Source: Chromatium okenii (lineage in GTDB: Bacteria > Pseudomonadota > Gammaproteobacteria > Chromatiales > Chromatiaceae). Taken from it: a stretch of 64,000 nt of DNA. The notes under the pieces are model-generated. The model was given only the letters and a program-made list of their open reading frames with translations, was not told where the DNA came from and did not search any database. The stretch lies in NCBI RefSeq assembly GCF_016583745.1, contig NZ_NRRQ01000008.1:1-64000 (forward strand). Direction: 5' to 3'. The translations under genes were made by a program, and so were the position numbers. Shown here in pieces: positions 16,706 through 25,790 of the stretch (its first letter is position 1; every line of letters starts with the position of its first letter).

Positions 16706-17418
16706 CTGCGCCATCGCGCCGCCCGTCCGCGTCGCCAGAGGATGAATTTCACTGGATCGCATTATCGGATTTGATGTCTTCGCTGATGATGATTTTTCTA
16801 TTTTTGGCGCTGCTGTATATGTTGCAAATTAAACAAAATCATGCAGTTGTCGCAGAAGTACGCATGACGGCAGTGGAGGCGCGGCGGGCGATTTATCAGG
16901 CATTGGAGCAGGAGTTTCAAGCGGATTTGCGGCGCTGGAATGCGGAGTTTGATCAAACGACGTTGACGCTGCGCTTTCGAGAGCCAGATGTGTTGTTTGA
17001 TCGCAATTCGGCGCGGATTAAGCCGGAATTTGAAGCGATCCTGCGGGATTTCTTACCGCGTTACGTCGCGCAGTTGCGCCGATTTCAGGACGTGATTCGG
17101 GAAATTCGCATTGAAGGACACACGTCGAGCGAGTGGAATCTCGGCAGTAGCGCGGTGGAGGCGTACTTTGCCAACATGGAATTGAGTCAACAGCGCACGC
17201 AGGCGGTGTTGCGTTTTGCCTACGGTTTGGAGCCGTTGCAGGCGGAGCAGTGGTTTCGACAGCGCATCGCGGCGGTGGGGTTGTCATCTTCGCGGCTGAT
17301 TCGAGATGCGGCGGGGCGCGAGCTGCCGGCGGCGTCGCGGCGGGTGGAATTTAGCGTGTTGACGGATTTTGAAGCGCGGTTGCTGGCACCTATTCCGGCG
17401 GCGGTTGATTCACGTTAA
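16702..17418 (+). CDS. ZorB-like MotB/OmpA-domain protein
   Basis: A 238-residue partner of the upstream channel protein. One N-terminal membrane helix (about 19-42) carries Asp23 in ALSDLMSSLM, the position of the proton-binding Asp of MotB and ZorB. The periplasmic part is an OmpA/MotB peptidoglycan-binding domain: REPDVLFDRNSARIKPEF, IEGHTSSEW, NMELSQQRTQAVL and a final ASRRVEFSV. These match the ZorB subgroup better than flagellar MotB, and no flagellar genes are near. With the upstream gene it would form a 5:2 proton-driven stator anchored to the cell wall. Downstream is an inverted repeat and then rapA. Confidence 0.8.
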   Translation: MTAPSRRPSASPEDEFHWIALSDLMSSLMMIFLFLALLYMLQIKQNHAVVAEVRMTAVEARRAIYQALEQEFQADLRRWNAEFDQTTLTLRFREPDVLFDRNSARIKPEFEAILRDFLPRYVAQLRRFQDVIREIRIEGHTSSEWNLGSSAVEAYFANMELSQQRTQAVLRFAYGLEPLQAEQWFRQRIAAVGLSSSRLIRDAAGRELPAASRRVEFSVLTDFEARLLAPIPAAVDSR

Positions 17419-17475
17419 TTTGAGTTGTCAGTAAAAAACACGGTTGTCGCTGACAATTGACAACTCAAAAAACTG
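17419..17475. repeat. Inverted repeat built of degenerate heptamers
   Basis: TTTGAGTTGTCA (17419-17430) and TGACAACTCAAA (17458-17469) are perfect 12-base complements with 27 bases between them. An alternative inner pairing TTGTCAG/CTGACAA also exists. The right half reads in seven-base units (GCTGACA, ATTGACA, ACTCAAA) and resembles the repeat at the end of pcnB. There is no T run after it, so it is not a normal terminator. Confidence 0.65.
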
Positions 17476-17520
17476 CATTTGATTTTGATTAAATAACCCA
17501 TTGGCGAATGAAATAAGGTA

Positions 17521-20259
17521 ATGAACGCATTTATTCCCGGACAACGGTGGTTGAGTACGACCCAAAGCGAACTCGGTTTGGGTGTGGTGGAAGCGGTGGA
17601 AGGGCGACATGTGCGCATTGCTTTTCCCGCCAGCGGTGAAACGCGCCTGTATGCGATGGCACAAGCGCCGCTGGCGCGGGTGGAATTGCACGTCGGCGAG
17701 CGCATCCGCGACCGCAGCGGGCAGTCGTTGCGGGTGATTGGCAGCCGCGCCAGCGCCGGTCTCATCACCTACGAGTGTGAAACGCTGGATGGGCAAACCT
17801 GCGCGGTGCCGGAAACGGCGCTTGATGATCGCTTGCAGCTCAATCGTCCGCAGCAGCGGCTGCTGGCGGGGCGGGTGGATGCCGCGCACTGGTTGCGGCT
17901 GCGGCATCAGACGTGGTTGCAGGGAATGCGCGAGGCGCAGTCGCCAACGCTGGGGCTGCTCGGAGCGCGTGTCGCGTTGATTCCGCATCAATTGAGCGTA
18001 GCGGCGGAAGTGGCGGGACGTGAAGCGCCGCGAGTGCTGTTGGCGGATGAAGTCGGGCTGGGTAAAACCATTGAAGCTGGCTTGATTTTGCAGCGGCTGC
18101 TGTTGACCGGACAGGCGCAGCGCGTGTTGATCGTGACGCCGGAACCACTGCTGCATCAGTGGCTGGTGGAATTGCGCCGCCGTTTTAATTTGCGCTTTGC
18201 GTTATTTGACGATGAGCGCGTCGATTTAACTTTTGGCGGCAATCCGTTTCAAGACGAGCAGCAGGTGTTGTGCAGTTTGGACGTGTTGCTCGCCAGCCCG
18301 GCGATTCAACGCGCTGCGCTCGCCGGACAGTGGGATGTGCTGGTGGTTGATGAAGCGCATCACCTCGGCTGGTCGCCCACTGCCGTCAGCGCCGAATATG
18401 CCTTGATTGCGGCGTTGGCAGAACGCACGCCCAGCGTGTTGCTGTTGACGGCGACACCAGAACAGCTCGGACGCGCCGGGCATTTCGGTCGGCTGCGGTT
18501 GCTTGATCCGGCGCGGTTTCACGATTTAGCGGCATTTGAAGCGGAAACAGCGGGTTATGCACCAGTTGCGCAGTTGGCGACGCGCTTATTGGACGACCAA
18601 CCGCTGACGGCGGCAGATCAAACCTTGCTGCAAACGCTGCTGGATGACAGCGCACAACTGCCCCGCGCCAGCGTGATTGCGCGACTGCTGGATCGTCACG
18701 GCACCGGGCGCGTGTTATTTCGCAACACTCGCGCTGCGATTCACGGCTTCCCCGAACGCCAATTGCTGGCGTATCCGCTGCCGGCGCTCACTGCATCTGA
18801 CGCCGCCGCGCCAGCGTCATTTGACACTGATCCGCGCCTCAATTGGCTAATTACGACGCTGCGCGAGCTGCGCCCGGCGAAGGTGCTGCTGATTTGCGCT
18901 CACGCGCAGACCGTGTTGGAACTACGCGAAGCGCTGCGCCAACGCGCTGGCATTCATGCCGCCGTTTTTCACGAGCACATGGACATCGTTGAGCGGGATC
19001 GCGCTGCGGCATATTTCGCCGCCGTTGAGGATGGCACCCAGATTTTGCTGTGCTCAGAAATCGGCAGCGAAGGGCGGAATTTCCAATTCGTTCATCACCT
19101 TGTGCTGTTTGATTTGCCGCTGGAGCCAGATGTGTTGGAACAGCGGATCGGTCGCCTTGATCGCATTGGACAAACCGAAACCATCCGTCTGCACGTTCCG
19201 TATCGCGTCGGCACCGCTGACGCTGTGCTGTTCCGCTGGTACGCCGAAGGGTTGAGTGCGTTTAACGCGATTTGTCCCGCCGCCGCCGGCGTTTATGCGC
19301 AGCTCAAACCGCAATTGCTCGCAGCACTCGCTGATCCAAGTCTGACCGATGGGCTGATTGCGGAGGCGCAACGATTGACGGCGCAACTCAACGCTGAACT
19401 CGCCGCCGGACGTGATCGCCTGCTGGAGCTGCATTCGCATCATCCGCAACGCGCCGCCGCGCTGATCGCAGCGTTGGAAGAACGCGACGCCAGCGGCGAA
19501 GTGGCGGCGTATATGCAGCAGTTTTGGGATGCGTTTGGAGTCGATTTTGAAGACGGCAGCGGCAGCGCGGTGGTGGTGCGCCCCGGCACGGAAATGCTGC
19601 ACGACAGCTTCCCGCAGTTGCCAGAAGATGGATTGACAGCAACGTTTATCCGCGCAGCGGCGCTGGCGCATGAAGACCACGCCTTTTTGACGTGGGAACA
19701 TCCGATGGTGCGCGAGGCGATGGAATTGCTGACCGCCTCCGATCTCGGCGCAGCGGCAATCACTTTGGTGCGCAACGGGCGCTTTGGACAACCGACGCTG
19801 TTGCTGGAATTGCTCTACATCGTGGAATGTCTCGCGCCGCCAGCATTGCACGTTGGGCGCTTTTTACCGCCGACGGTGGTGCGACTGGTGCTCAATGCAG
19901 CGGGTGAGGAAGTGACGGCGGAGTTTGCGCCAGATGCGCTGGATGGCGAGTGCCTGAGTCATAACGCGGAATTGGTGGAGACGGTCATCACCTCGCAGCG
20001 CAGTCGTTTGCTGCCGCTGTTTGAGCAGGGCGAACGGCTGGCGCACGCGGCGCTGGGCGCGTTGACCGCGACGGCGCAGACCGAGCTGCATACGCAGCTC
20101 GGCGCGGAGGTGGAGCGGTTGACGACGCTGGCGCTGGTCAATCCGACGGTGCGGGCGGATGAAATTGGGCGATTGCAGCACCGCCGGGCGCAGCTCACGC
20201 TGGCATTGACGCGAGCGGAGGTGCGATTGGATGCGGTGCGGCTGGTGGTGATGATGTGA
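17521..20259 (+). CDS. rapA: RNA polymerase-associated helicase RapA
   Basis: SWI2/SNF2-type ATPase that binds RNA polymerase and helps recycle it. The 912-residue protein begins with the two Tudor-like domains (PGQRWLSTTQSELGLGVV), then Walker A ADEVGLGKTIEAG, the DEAH box VDEAHHLGWS, LLTATPEQLG, and helicase motifs V/VI (SEIGSEGRNFQF, QRIGRLDRIGQ). The C-terminal RapA-specific region follows with TWEHPMVREAME and RFLPPTVVRLVLNAAG. It is slightly shorter than the enterobacterial protein. AAGG precedes the ATG. It follows the ZorB-like gene by 102 bases; it is colinear with housekeeping RapA along its length, so it should not be read as ZorD. Its stop is three bases from the convergent deacetylase stop. 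Confidence 0.95.
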   Translation: MNAFIPGQRWLSTTQSELGLGVVEAVEGRHVRIAFPASGETRLYAMAQAPLARVELHVGERIRDRSGQSLRVIGSRASAGLITYECETLDGQTCAVPETALDDRLQLNRPQQRLLAGRVDAAHWLRLRHQTWLQGMREAQSPTLGLLGARVALIPHQLSVAAEVAGREAPRVLLADEVGLGKTIEAGLILQRLLLTGQAQRVLIVTPEPLLHQWLVELRRRFNLRFALFDDERVDLTFGGNPFQDEQQVLCSLDVLLASPAIQRAALAGQWDVLVVDEAHHLGWSPTAVSAEYALIAALAERTPSVLLLTATPEQLGRAGHFGRLRLLDPARFHDLAAFEAETAGYAPVAQLATRLLDDQPLTAADQTLLQTLLDDSAQLPRASVIARLLDRHGTGRVLFRNTRAAIHGFPERQLLAYPLPALTASDAAAPASFDTDPRLNWLITTLRELRPAKVLLICAHAQTVLELREALRQRAGIHAAVFHEHMDIVERDRAAAYFAAVEDGTQILLCSEIGSEGRNFQFVHHLVLFDLPLEPDVLEQRIGRLDRIGQTETIRLHVPYRVGTADAVLFRWYAEGLSAFNAICPAAAGVYAQLKPQLLAALADPSLTDGLIAEAQRLTAQLNAELAAGRDRLLELHSHHPQRAAALIAALEERDASGEVAAYMQQFWDAFGVDFEDGSGSAVVVRPGTEMLHDSFPQLPEDGLTATFIRAAALAHEDHAFLTWEHPMVREAMELLTASDLGAAAITLVRNGRFGQPTLLLELLYIVECLAPPALHVGRFLPPTVVRLVLNAAGEEVTAEFAPDALDGECLSHNAELVETVITSQRSRLLPLFEQGERLAHAALGALTATAQTELHTQLGAEVERLTTLALVNPTVRADEIGRLQHRRAQLTLALTRAEVRLDAVRLVVMM

Positions 20260-20262
20260 TGG

Positions 20263-21231
20263 TTATGGCGCGACGGGGTGGCGCAAATTGCGCAGCAGTT
20301 GCCATTGAAAGCGCAGTTGCTGGTGCGCCCAAGGCGAGAAACGCGGCAATTGATACGAATCGCAGTCGGCGGTTGCGGCACCCCAAGCGGTTGACACGGC
20401 ACCGGCAAATCCCAACTCGCGCACGGTATCAACATCGCGCTGGGTGTAATCGCTGCCGGGTTTGCCATTCGGATAGGCAAACAGCGGGATGTCAGTGTCC
20501 AGCAAGTGCTCCAGCCGCGTTTTGCCCCGCGCAATGTCAGCTTTAGCGTCAGCGGCGGTGAGCGTGGCGAGAATGGGATGGCTGGCGGTGTGCGCTCCGA
20601 TGTCCATGCCGCTGCGGTGCAGAGTGCGCAATTGGGCGCTGGTGAGCATCAAATGATCCGGCAGCGGTTCGGAAGTCAGCCGCGCTGCGAGGGCGGCAAC
20701 GCGGGTTGTGCGGGCGGGTTGTGGAAGATATTTGAGCTGCGACAAGAGGTTAGCAATTGCTTGCTGCCGCTTATTTAATGATGTTAAATCGACGGAATTG
20801 AGACTAAGATCACACAAATCGTAGTGGGTTGCGGGGGCACGGCGCACCGCTTCAATGACGGTATCATTAAACATGCGCCCGCCGTCGAGATAATCGGTCG
20901 CAATAAAACAGGTGGCAGGCATAGAATGGCGCTGCAATACGGGTAACGCCTGAATGAGGTTGTCGGCATAACCATCATCAAAAGTAATACACGCGGTGCG
21001 TGCTGGCAGAGTGCCATTTTTGAGTTTTTCAAGTGCTTTATTTAATGGCAACACATGAAACAGCGGGGCGAGCCACCTGAGTTGTTGATCGAACGCAATC
21101 ACGTCAGGAATGTCGGGTTGCAGCGGGTCTGGTGCAGCGAGAACGCGATGGTAGATTAGAATAGTTAAGCGTCCGCGTATTCCGGCGGGCGATAACAAAT
21201 GGGTTGCAAAACGCAGTAAAGATGAAGACAT
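20263..21231 (-). CDS. NodB-family polysaccharide deacetylase
   Basis: A 322-residue enzyme of carbohydrate esterase family 4. Motif 1 is TFDDGYADN, with the catalytic and metal-binding Asp pair, and motif 2 is HTASHPIL, with the two metal His. ILIYHRVL near the start and PLFAYPNGKPGSDYT further on are typical of the exopolysaccharide-locus members. It removes N- or O-acetyl groups from a polysaccharide, probably of the adjacent cluster. ATG at 21231 is preferred to the upstream TTG at 21261. It is divergent from the flippase gene, with about 50 bases between them, so both promoters must lie in a very small space or overlap coding sequence. Confidence 0.85.
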   Translation of the reverse strand: MSSSLLRFATHLLSPAGIRGRLTILIYHRVLAAPDPLQPDIPDVIAFDQQLRWLAPLFHVLPLNKALEKLKNGTLPARTACITFDDGYADNLIQALPVLQRHSMPATCFIATDYLDGGRMFNDTVIEAVRRAPATHYDLCDLSLNSVDLTSLNKRQQAIANLLSQLKYLPQPARTTRVAALAARLTSEPLPDHLMLTSAQLRTLHRSGMDIGAHTASHPILATLTAADAKADIARGKTRLEHLLDTDIPLFAYPNGKPGSDYTQRDVDTVRELGFAGAVSTAWGAATADCDSYQLPRFSPWAHQQLRFQWQLLRNLRHPVAP

Positions 21232-21282
21232 GTTGATAACCGATGTGACAATAATGAGCAATGATAACTGTTGGTTAGAACG

Positions 21283-22734
21283 ATGACGAGCGTTCGCCGT
21301 GCTTTAGCGCTTTCCCTTATTGAGCGTTATTTGCTTATTGTTATTTCCCTGCTGTCAAATATCTTACTTGCTCGTTTATTAACTCCAGAAGAAATTGGTC
21401 TTTATTCAGTCAGTCTTGCCGTGATTGGTATTGCTCAAGTTTTACGGGATTTTGGGGTGGGTAATTATCTTATCCAAGAGAAAAATCTCACTGAAGCGCA
21501 TATCCGCACCGCCTTTGGATTTACATTAGTTATTGGTGTTGTTTTATTTTTTGTTACTTTTTTTGTTGCACCATCAGTTGCTCAATTTTATAACGACATG
21601 CGAATTGCGCAGACCATGCGTATTAGTTCGTTAAACTTTTTGGTGATGCCATTTTGTACGATTTCGCTATCGTTATTGCGACGCGATATGGCTTTCAAGC
21701 AAATCATGGTTGTTTCACTACTCGCAGCATTTGTTGGTTTTTGTGTCACCGTTAGCTTGGCGTATGCAGGATTTGGTGCAAATAGTATAGCGGTTGGTGC
21801 AGTCGCTACGAATATCGCTACTGGCATTACTGCTTGGCTTGTGAGAAGCAAACGGCAGTTGTTGCTGCCTAGTTTTTCTGAATGGCATGTCATTTTGAAC
21901 TTTGGTGGGCAAAATACACTTGCGGGAATTGTTACCACCATTGCAATGGATATTAACGATCTCGCTTTGGGTAAAATTCTTGGCTTTGCTCCCGTAGCTA
22001 TGTACAGCCGTGCTCAAGGATTGATGAATCTGTTTCATCGAGATGTGATGACGGCGGTTAAAGGTGTTGCTTTTCCTGCCTTTGCTAAGGCGCATCGTGA
22101 TGGTGAATCACTTGAAGAAAATTACATTAAAAGCGTAACCGTAGTGACTGTTATTGCTTGGCCATTTTATGGGTTCACCGCGTTGTATGCACTGGAACTC
22201 TTACGTTTGTTATTTGGATCACAATGGGATGAAGCAGCACCACTTGTTCCTATATTCTGTTTGGCGGGAGCTGTTGTGGTGACATCGAGCTTAGTTTTAA
22301 GTGCAATTATGGCAACTGGTCGAATTGATTTAGTTACTAAATCAGAACTGATTTTTCAACCGTTACGCGCCTTGCTTGTTGTTGGTAGCGCAGTTATTTA
22401 TAAATCATTATTCGCTTGTGCAGTAGCTTATTTAGTTGCTTTTACGATTCATCCACTGTTACTATACACATTTAAGGCACGTTGTATTCCAAATAACTAC
22501 CAAAGTCTGTTATCAAATCTCTGGTTGAGCGCAAAGGTAACGCTTTTTGCCCTGACCTTACCTATTATTTTATCTATTCATGCAGGTTTTGATCGTGACG
22601 TTCCAGTGGGTTATCCTGTACTGATAACTGCCACTGCAGCATGTCTTTTGTGTTGGTTTGTAACCTTATTTATTCTTAAGCATCCTTTAATAAACGATCC
22701 TTTATTTAAACAATTTCGTGTATTAGGATCATGA
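21283..22734 (+). CDS. Wzx-like polysaccharide flippase
   Basis: A 483-residue integral membrane protein with about 12 to 14 hydrophobic segments and no soluble domain. The N-terminal LLSNILLARLLTPEEIGLYSV and the DFGVGNYLIQEKNL segment are typical of the Wzx/WzxC branch of the polysaccharide transporter superfamily, which turns undecaprenyl-linked sugar units across the inner membrane. It opens the rightward polysaccharide cluster and ends four bases before the next gene. From here the DNA is more AT-rich than the housekeeping genes, as is common for surface-polysaccharide loci. Confidence 0.85.
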   Translation: MTSVRRALALSLIERYLLIVISLLSNILLARLLTPEEIGLYSVSLAVIGIAQVLRDFGVGNYLIQEKNLTEAHIRTAFGFTLVIGVVLFFVTFFVAPSVAQFYNDMRIAQTMRISSLNFLVMPFCTISLSLLRRDMAFKQIMVVSLLAAFVGFCVTVSLAYAGFGANSIAVGAVATNIATGITAWLVRSKRQLLLPSFSEWHVILNFGGQNTLAGIVTTIAMDINDLALGKILGFAPVAMYSRAQGLMNLFHRDVMTAVKGVAFPAFAKAHRDGESLEENYIKSVTVVTVIAWPFYGFTALYALELLRLLFGSQWDEAAPLVPIFCLAGAVVVTSSLVLSAIMATGRIDLVTKSELIFQPLRALLVVGSAVIYKSLFACAVAYLVAFTIHPLLLYTFKARCIPNNYQSLLSNLWLSAKVTLFALTLPIILSIHAGFDRDVPVGYPVLITATAACLLCWFVTLFILKHPLINDPLFKQFRVLGS

Positions 22735-22738
22735 TAAA

Positions 22739-23617
22739 ATGAAAATCATCAGTGAAAACCGATTACGCAGAATCTGGCATCGCCTTTTTCCTGTATTGAA
22801 TAAAAAGTTTATTATTATCAATATCAACTATATGGGTCTTGGCAATCGACTAAAGTTACTAGCCTCATATCATGCTAATTATGGATTAGACGATGTTACC
22901 CTCCTCTGGAATCAGCGTGGTTGGGTGAACTGCCGATTGTCAGACATTATCCACATTGATGGTGTTAAAAACTTCAAAGAGTACTCGATGCCTCTAAACG
23001 GGTTTCTCCCGCCGATCATCACACATCCTGAAAAGAAAACATTTCGTGAGCGAGCATATTGGCGCTTTGATATTGATGATGACTTATCCGATGAATTTTT
23101 AATTACGCGCTGGGGAAAGACATTTCCTGCAATTGATTTTTGTTTTGAACGAACGCCGCAAAAATATCTTGACCGTTATCTCGCATTTTTTGCAATGCTG
23201 AAACCTTCAGATGCAGTTCAAAAACGCATTATAGAAATGCAATTAACCCACAATGATGTATGCGTTCAGGTTCGCAATACGACTGATCCGAAAGACCATC
23301 CAAACGTCCCCAAACTAGAATCAATTGTCGAACACATGCGTATATTTCCAAGTAATACGCGATTCTTTATTTCGACAATGGATCGATCAATTTCCAATTT
23401 CTTTTATGATGCGTTGCCGAATCGTATCCTTGAACTTCCTAACAAAAATTACCGTTCAATGATCGATGCAACTGCCGATCTTTACTTATTGTCAAAGGGT
23501 GAACACTTAATTTTTCCAAATGGCAGTACTTTTGGTGAGGTTTCTTGGTGGCTCGGTGGTGGGCGGCAAAAAGTCACTGTGATGCCAGCAGAAATTATTA
23601 TGACTCCCTCCTCTTAA
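22739..23617 (+). CDS. Putative NodZ/fucosyltransferase-like glycosyltransferase
   Basis: A 292-residue protein, tentatively a GT-B fucosyltransferase-like enzyme. The start YMGLGNRLKLLASYHA resembles the GLGNRL motif of NodZ and GT11/GT23 enzymes; VCVQVRNTTD sits where their HxRxTD-type donor-binding motif lies; and GSTFGEVSWWLGGG near the end resembles their SxFS-type C-terminal segment. The Arg of the donor motif is kept but the His is replaced by Gln. It has a basic N-terminus and no signal. It lies four bases after the flippase gene with AGGA before its ATG. Family assignment is moderate; the sugar is not known. Confidence 0.55.
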   Translation: MKIISENRLRRIWHRLFPVLNKKFIIININYMGLGNRLKLLASYHANYGLDDVTLLWNQRGWVNCRLSDIIHIDGVKNFKEYSMPLNGFLPPIITHPEKKTFRERAYWRFDIDDDLSDEFLITRWGKTFPAIDFCFERTPQKYLDRYLAFFAMLKPSDAVQKRIIEMQLTHNDVCVQVRNTTDPKDHPNVPKLESIVEHMRIFPSNTRFFISTMDRSISNFFYDALPNRILELPNKNYRSMIDATADLYLLSKGEHLIFPNGSTFGEVSWWLGGGRQKVTVMPAEIIMTPSS

Positions 23618-23652
23618 TCATCTTTTAAGATTTACGTTCAGAGCGGTCTTAA

Positions 23653-24780
23653 ATGACAATAAACATTGGTCTTGTCGCCACTTGTCTTAATACCCAGCAC
23701 ATTCGGGGCATGGGTAAATATGTGTTTGAACTGCTTCAGCAATCTGCTACTGAATCAGATTTGCGTTGGTGTGCATTCGCAAATAATCCGAGTATTCCTT
23801 TAATCGTGCCTGAAACGGCGCAGGTTGAACGTGCTGTGTTTAATTTTCGCGGAGATCGTTTTCATTTGTGGGAACAGATCGGACTGCCGTGGCAAGCTCT
23901 CAAACACCAAGTCGATTTATTGCATTGCACTGAAAATTCACTCCCGCTATGGCAACCTAAACCGACAGTTGTGACGCTGCATGACACGATTATGTGGGAT
24001 GAACCGCAATCATCGGACAATACGGTTTATCTGAATAAAATCTTGCCAGCAGCACTCGCAAAATGCGCGGCGATTATTACGATTAGCGAATCATCGCGCC
24101 ATGATATTCTTGCGCGTTGGCCGTCTTTCGCTTCTAAATTGACTACGATTTATCACGGCATTGCTTCTGAGTATTTCACTGAAAATGTCTCTACGCCTTT
24201 GCCGACAGATATTCAAACAGCTCTCGCGCAGGCACCATATCTCCTCTATTTAGGCGGTTCAATGGCGCGAAAACGCTTTAGCTGGGCGTTGCAGGTGATC
24301 GCGCATTCCCATCACCCTTCCTTAAAATTGGTTGCTTGTGGCTTTAGTGCGGAGGCAAGGCAACAGGCTCAAGCAGATTTGCCCGCTGAATTACAAGGAA
24401 AAGTATGCTTTGCTAATTTTTTGTCCGACGCTGAACTCCGTGCGCTTTATCGCGGCGCAACTGCAGTTCTTTATCCAACGCTTTATGAAGGCTTCGGTTT
24501 TCCCGCGTTAGAAGCTCAAGCATCCGGCGTTCCGGTGCTGTTTAGTGCGCTGGGCAGTTTGCGCGAGTTAATCGGTCCACTGGCTGTGGTGCTGCCGCCA
24601 AATGACCTAGACGCTTGGCTTGCTGCGGTCACCGATGTGCTGGCGATGGGCGAACACAGGCAGAAAAAGGCAGAAGCAGCACAACAGTGGGCGCAGCAAT
24701 TTAGTTGGTCTGCCTGTTTCGTAAAGCATCTGGCGGTGTATCGACAGGTTTTCGCGCAAGCGGGCGGGCAGCGCCGATGA
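23653..24780 (+). CDS. Glycosyltransferase family 4
   Basis: A 375-residue GT-B enzyme. The acceptor half begins with IGLVATCLNTQHIRGMGKYV and contains TVVTLHDTIMWDEP. The donor half has LYLGGSMARKRFSWAL and the EX7E motif in YEGFGFPALEAQASGVPVL. These are hallmarks of GT4 retaining transferases acting on lipid-linked sugars at the inner face of the inner membrane. The last bases overlap the next gene as ATGA, so the pair is coupled. Acceptor and donor cannot be predicted. Confidence 0.85.
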   Translation: MTINIGLVATCLNTQHIRGMGKYVFELLQQSATESDLRWCAFANNPSIPLIVPETAQVERAVFNFRGDRFHLWEQIGLPWQALKHQVDLLHCTENSLPLWQPKPTVVTLHDTIMWDEPQSSDNTVYLNKILPAALAKCAAIITISESSRHDILARWPSFASKLTTIYHGIASEYFTENVSTPLPTDIQTALAQAPYLLYLGGSMARKRFSWALQVIAHSHHPSLKLVACGFSAEARQQAQADLPAELQGKVCFANFLSDAELRALYRGATAVLYPTLYEGFGFPALEAQASGVPVLFSALGSLRELIGPLAVVLPPNDLDAWLAAVTDVLAMGEHRQKKAEAAQQWAQQFSWSACFVKHLAVYRQVFAQAGGQRR

Positions 24781-25751
24781 GTTCTCACATTTCTATTACC
24801 GTCATTCTTTGCACTTGGAACCGCGCTGAGCTGTTGCGCGTGACTCTGGAGTCGTTGCGCGGGCAGTTGGGTTGCGAGTCATTGGACATCGACATCATCG
24901 TGGTCGATAACAACTCGTCTAACGCTACGCAAAATGTGGTGGAAAAAGCTGCGGCGGACTGGTCGTTGGGGACGCTACGGTATGCCTTCGAGCCGCGTCA
25001 GGGTAAGCAATTTGCGTTGAATACAGGTATCCGGTTGGCTCAGTCTTCCGTGCTGGCGTTTTCAGATGACGACGTGACTTTTTCGCCAAACTGGCTGCGA
25101 CGCATTGCGCAGATTTTTCAAGATGAACGCATCGATTTGGTGGGCGGAAAAACGCTGGTTCTGTGGCCGGAGAGCGGGCAACCAGGTTGGTTTGATTCGA
25201 AAATGTCAGCAATTGTTGCGGGTGTGGATATCGGCGGCGAGCGCCAGCTCGATCCGCCCCCCGTTGACTACGCGCCCGCCGGTACGAATTTGATTGCCCG
25301 CCGCCAATTATTTGATCGGGTCGGTCTGTTTTCTGAAAGCCATTTTCGGCACATGGATTATGAATTCGGGATGCGCTGTCGGCGGGCGGGTGCGCATGTG
25401 ATTTATGACCCCACGCTCGTGGTGCATACCCCAGTCGCCGTCGAGATACTGACCAAGCGTTATTTCAGACGTTGGTCATTTAAAGCCGGCATCAGTCATA
25501 CTTCGGAATCAAACTTAAATCTTGCAACCTTATTTGGAGTGCCACGCTGGATTTACCGTCAAATCGCAGCAGATGTTATTTATTTGGCGCTGCATTTTTT
25601 GCAAAGCGGGGAACCCGAATTTTTTTATCGTGAACTACGAATTTGGCGTCATGTTGGCACCATTACAAGTTGCTGGTTAGCGCAACTGACACCACGCCGC
25701 TATGCGGAATGGGTAGAGAAGCGTTCGCAAAAGAAAGCTAATCTGTATTAG
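24777..25751 (+). CDS. Glycosyltransferase family 2
   Basis: A 324-residue GT-A enzyme from ATG 24777, which overlaps the preceding stop. The nucleotide-binding start is VILCTWNRAELL and DIDIIVVDNNSSN; the metal-binding motif is FSDDDVTFSPNWL (DxD type); the acceptor region includes GTNLIARRQLFDRVGLF and HMDYEFGMRCRRAG. A C-terminal region of about 80 residues is helical, possibly membrane-associated. It is an inverting transferase of the polysaccharide cluster. Confidence 0.85.
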   Translation: MSSHISITVILCTWNRAELLRVTLESLRGQLGCESLDIDIIVVDNNSSNATQNVVEKAAADWSLGTLRYAFEPRQGKQFALNTGIRLAQSSVLAFSDDDVTFSPNWLRRIAQIFQDERIDLVGGKTLVLWPESGQPGWFDSKMSAIVAGVDIGGERQLDPPPVDYAPAGTNLIARRQLFDRVGLFSESHFRHMDYEFGMRCRRAGAHVIYDPTLVVHTPVAVEILTKRYFRRWSFKAGISHTSESNLNLATLFGVPRWIYRQIAADVIYLALHFLQSGEPEFFYRELRIWRHVGTITSCWLAQLTPRRYAEWVEKRSQKKANLY

Positions 25752-25790
25752 ATACTACACTTTTTCTGTTCCGTTTGTGGATAAAAAATA

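Noticed and set aside
17521-20259. rapA as the ZorD helicase of a Zorya system
   Set aside because: The protein is colinear with housekeeping RapA from its Tudor-like start to its C-terminal domain, unlike ZorD.
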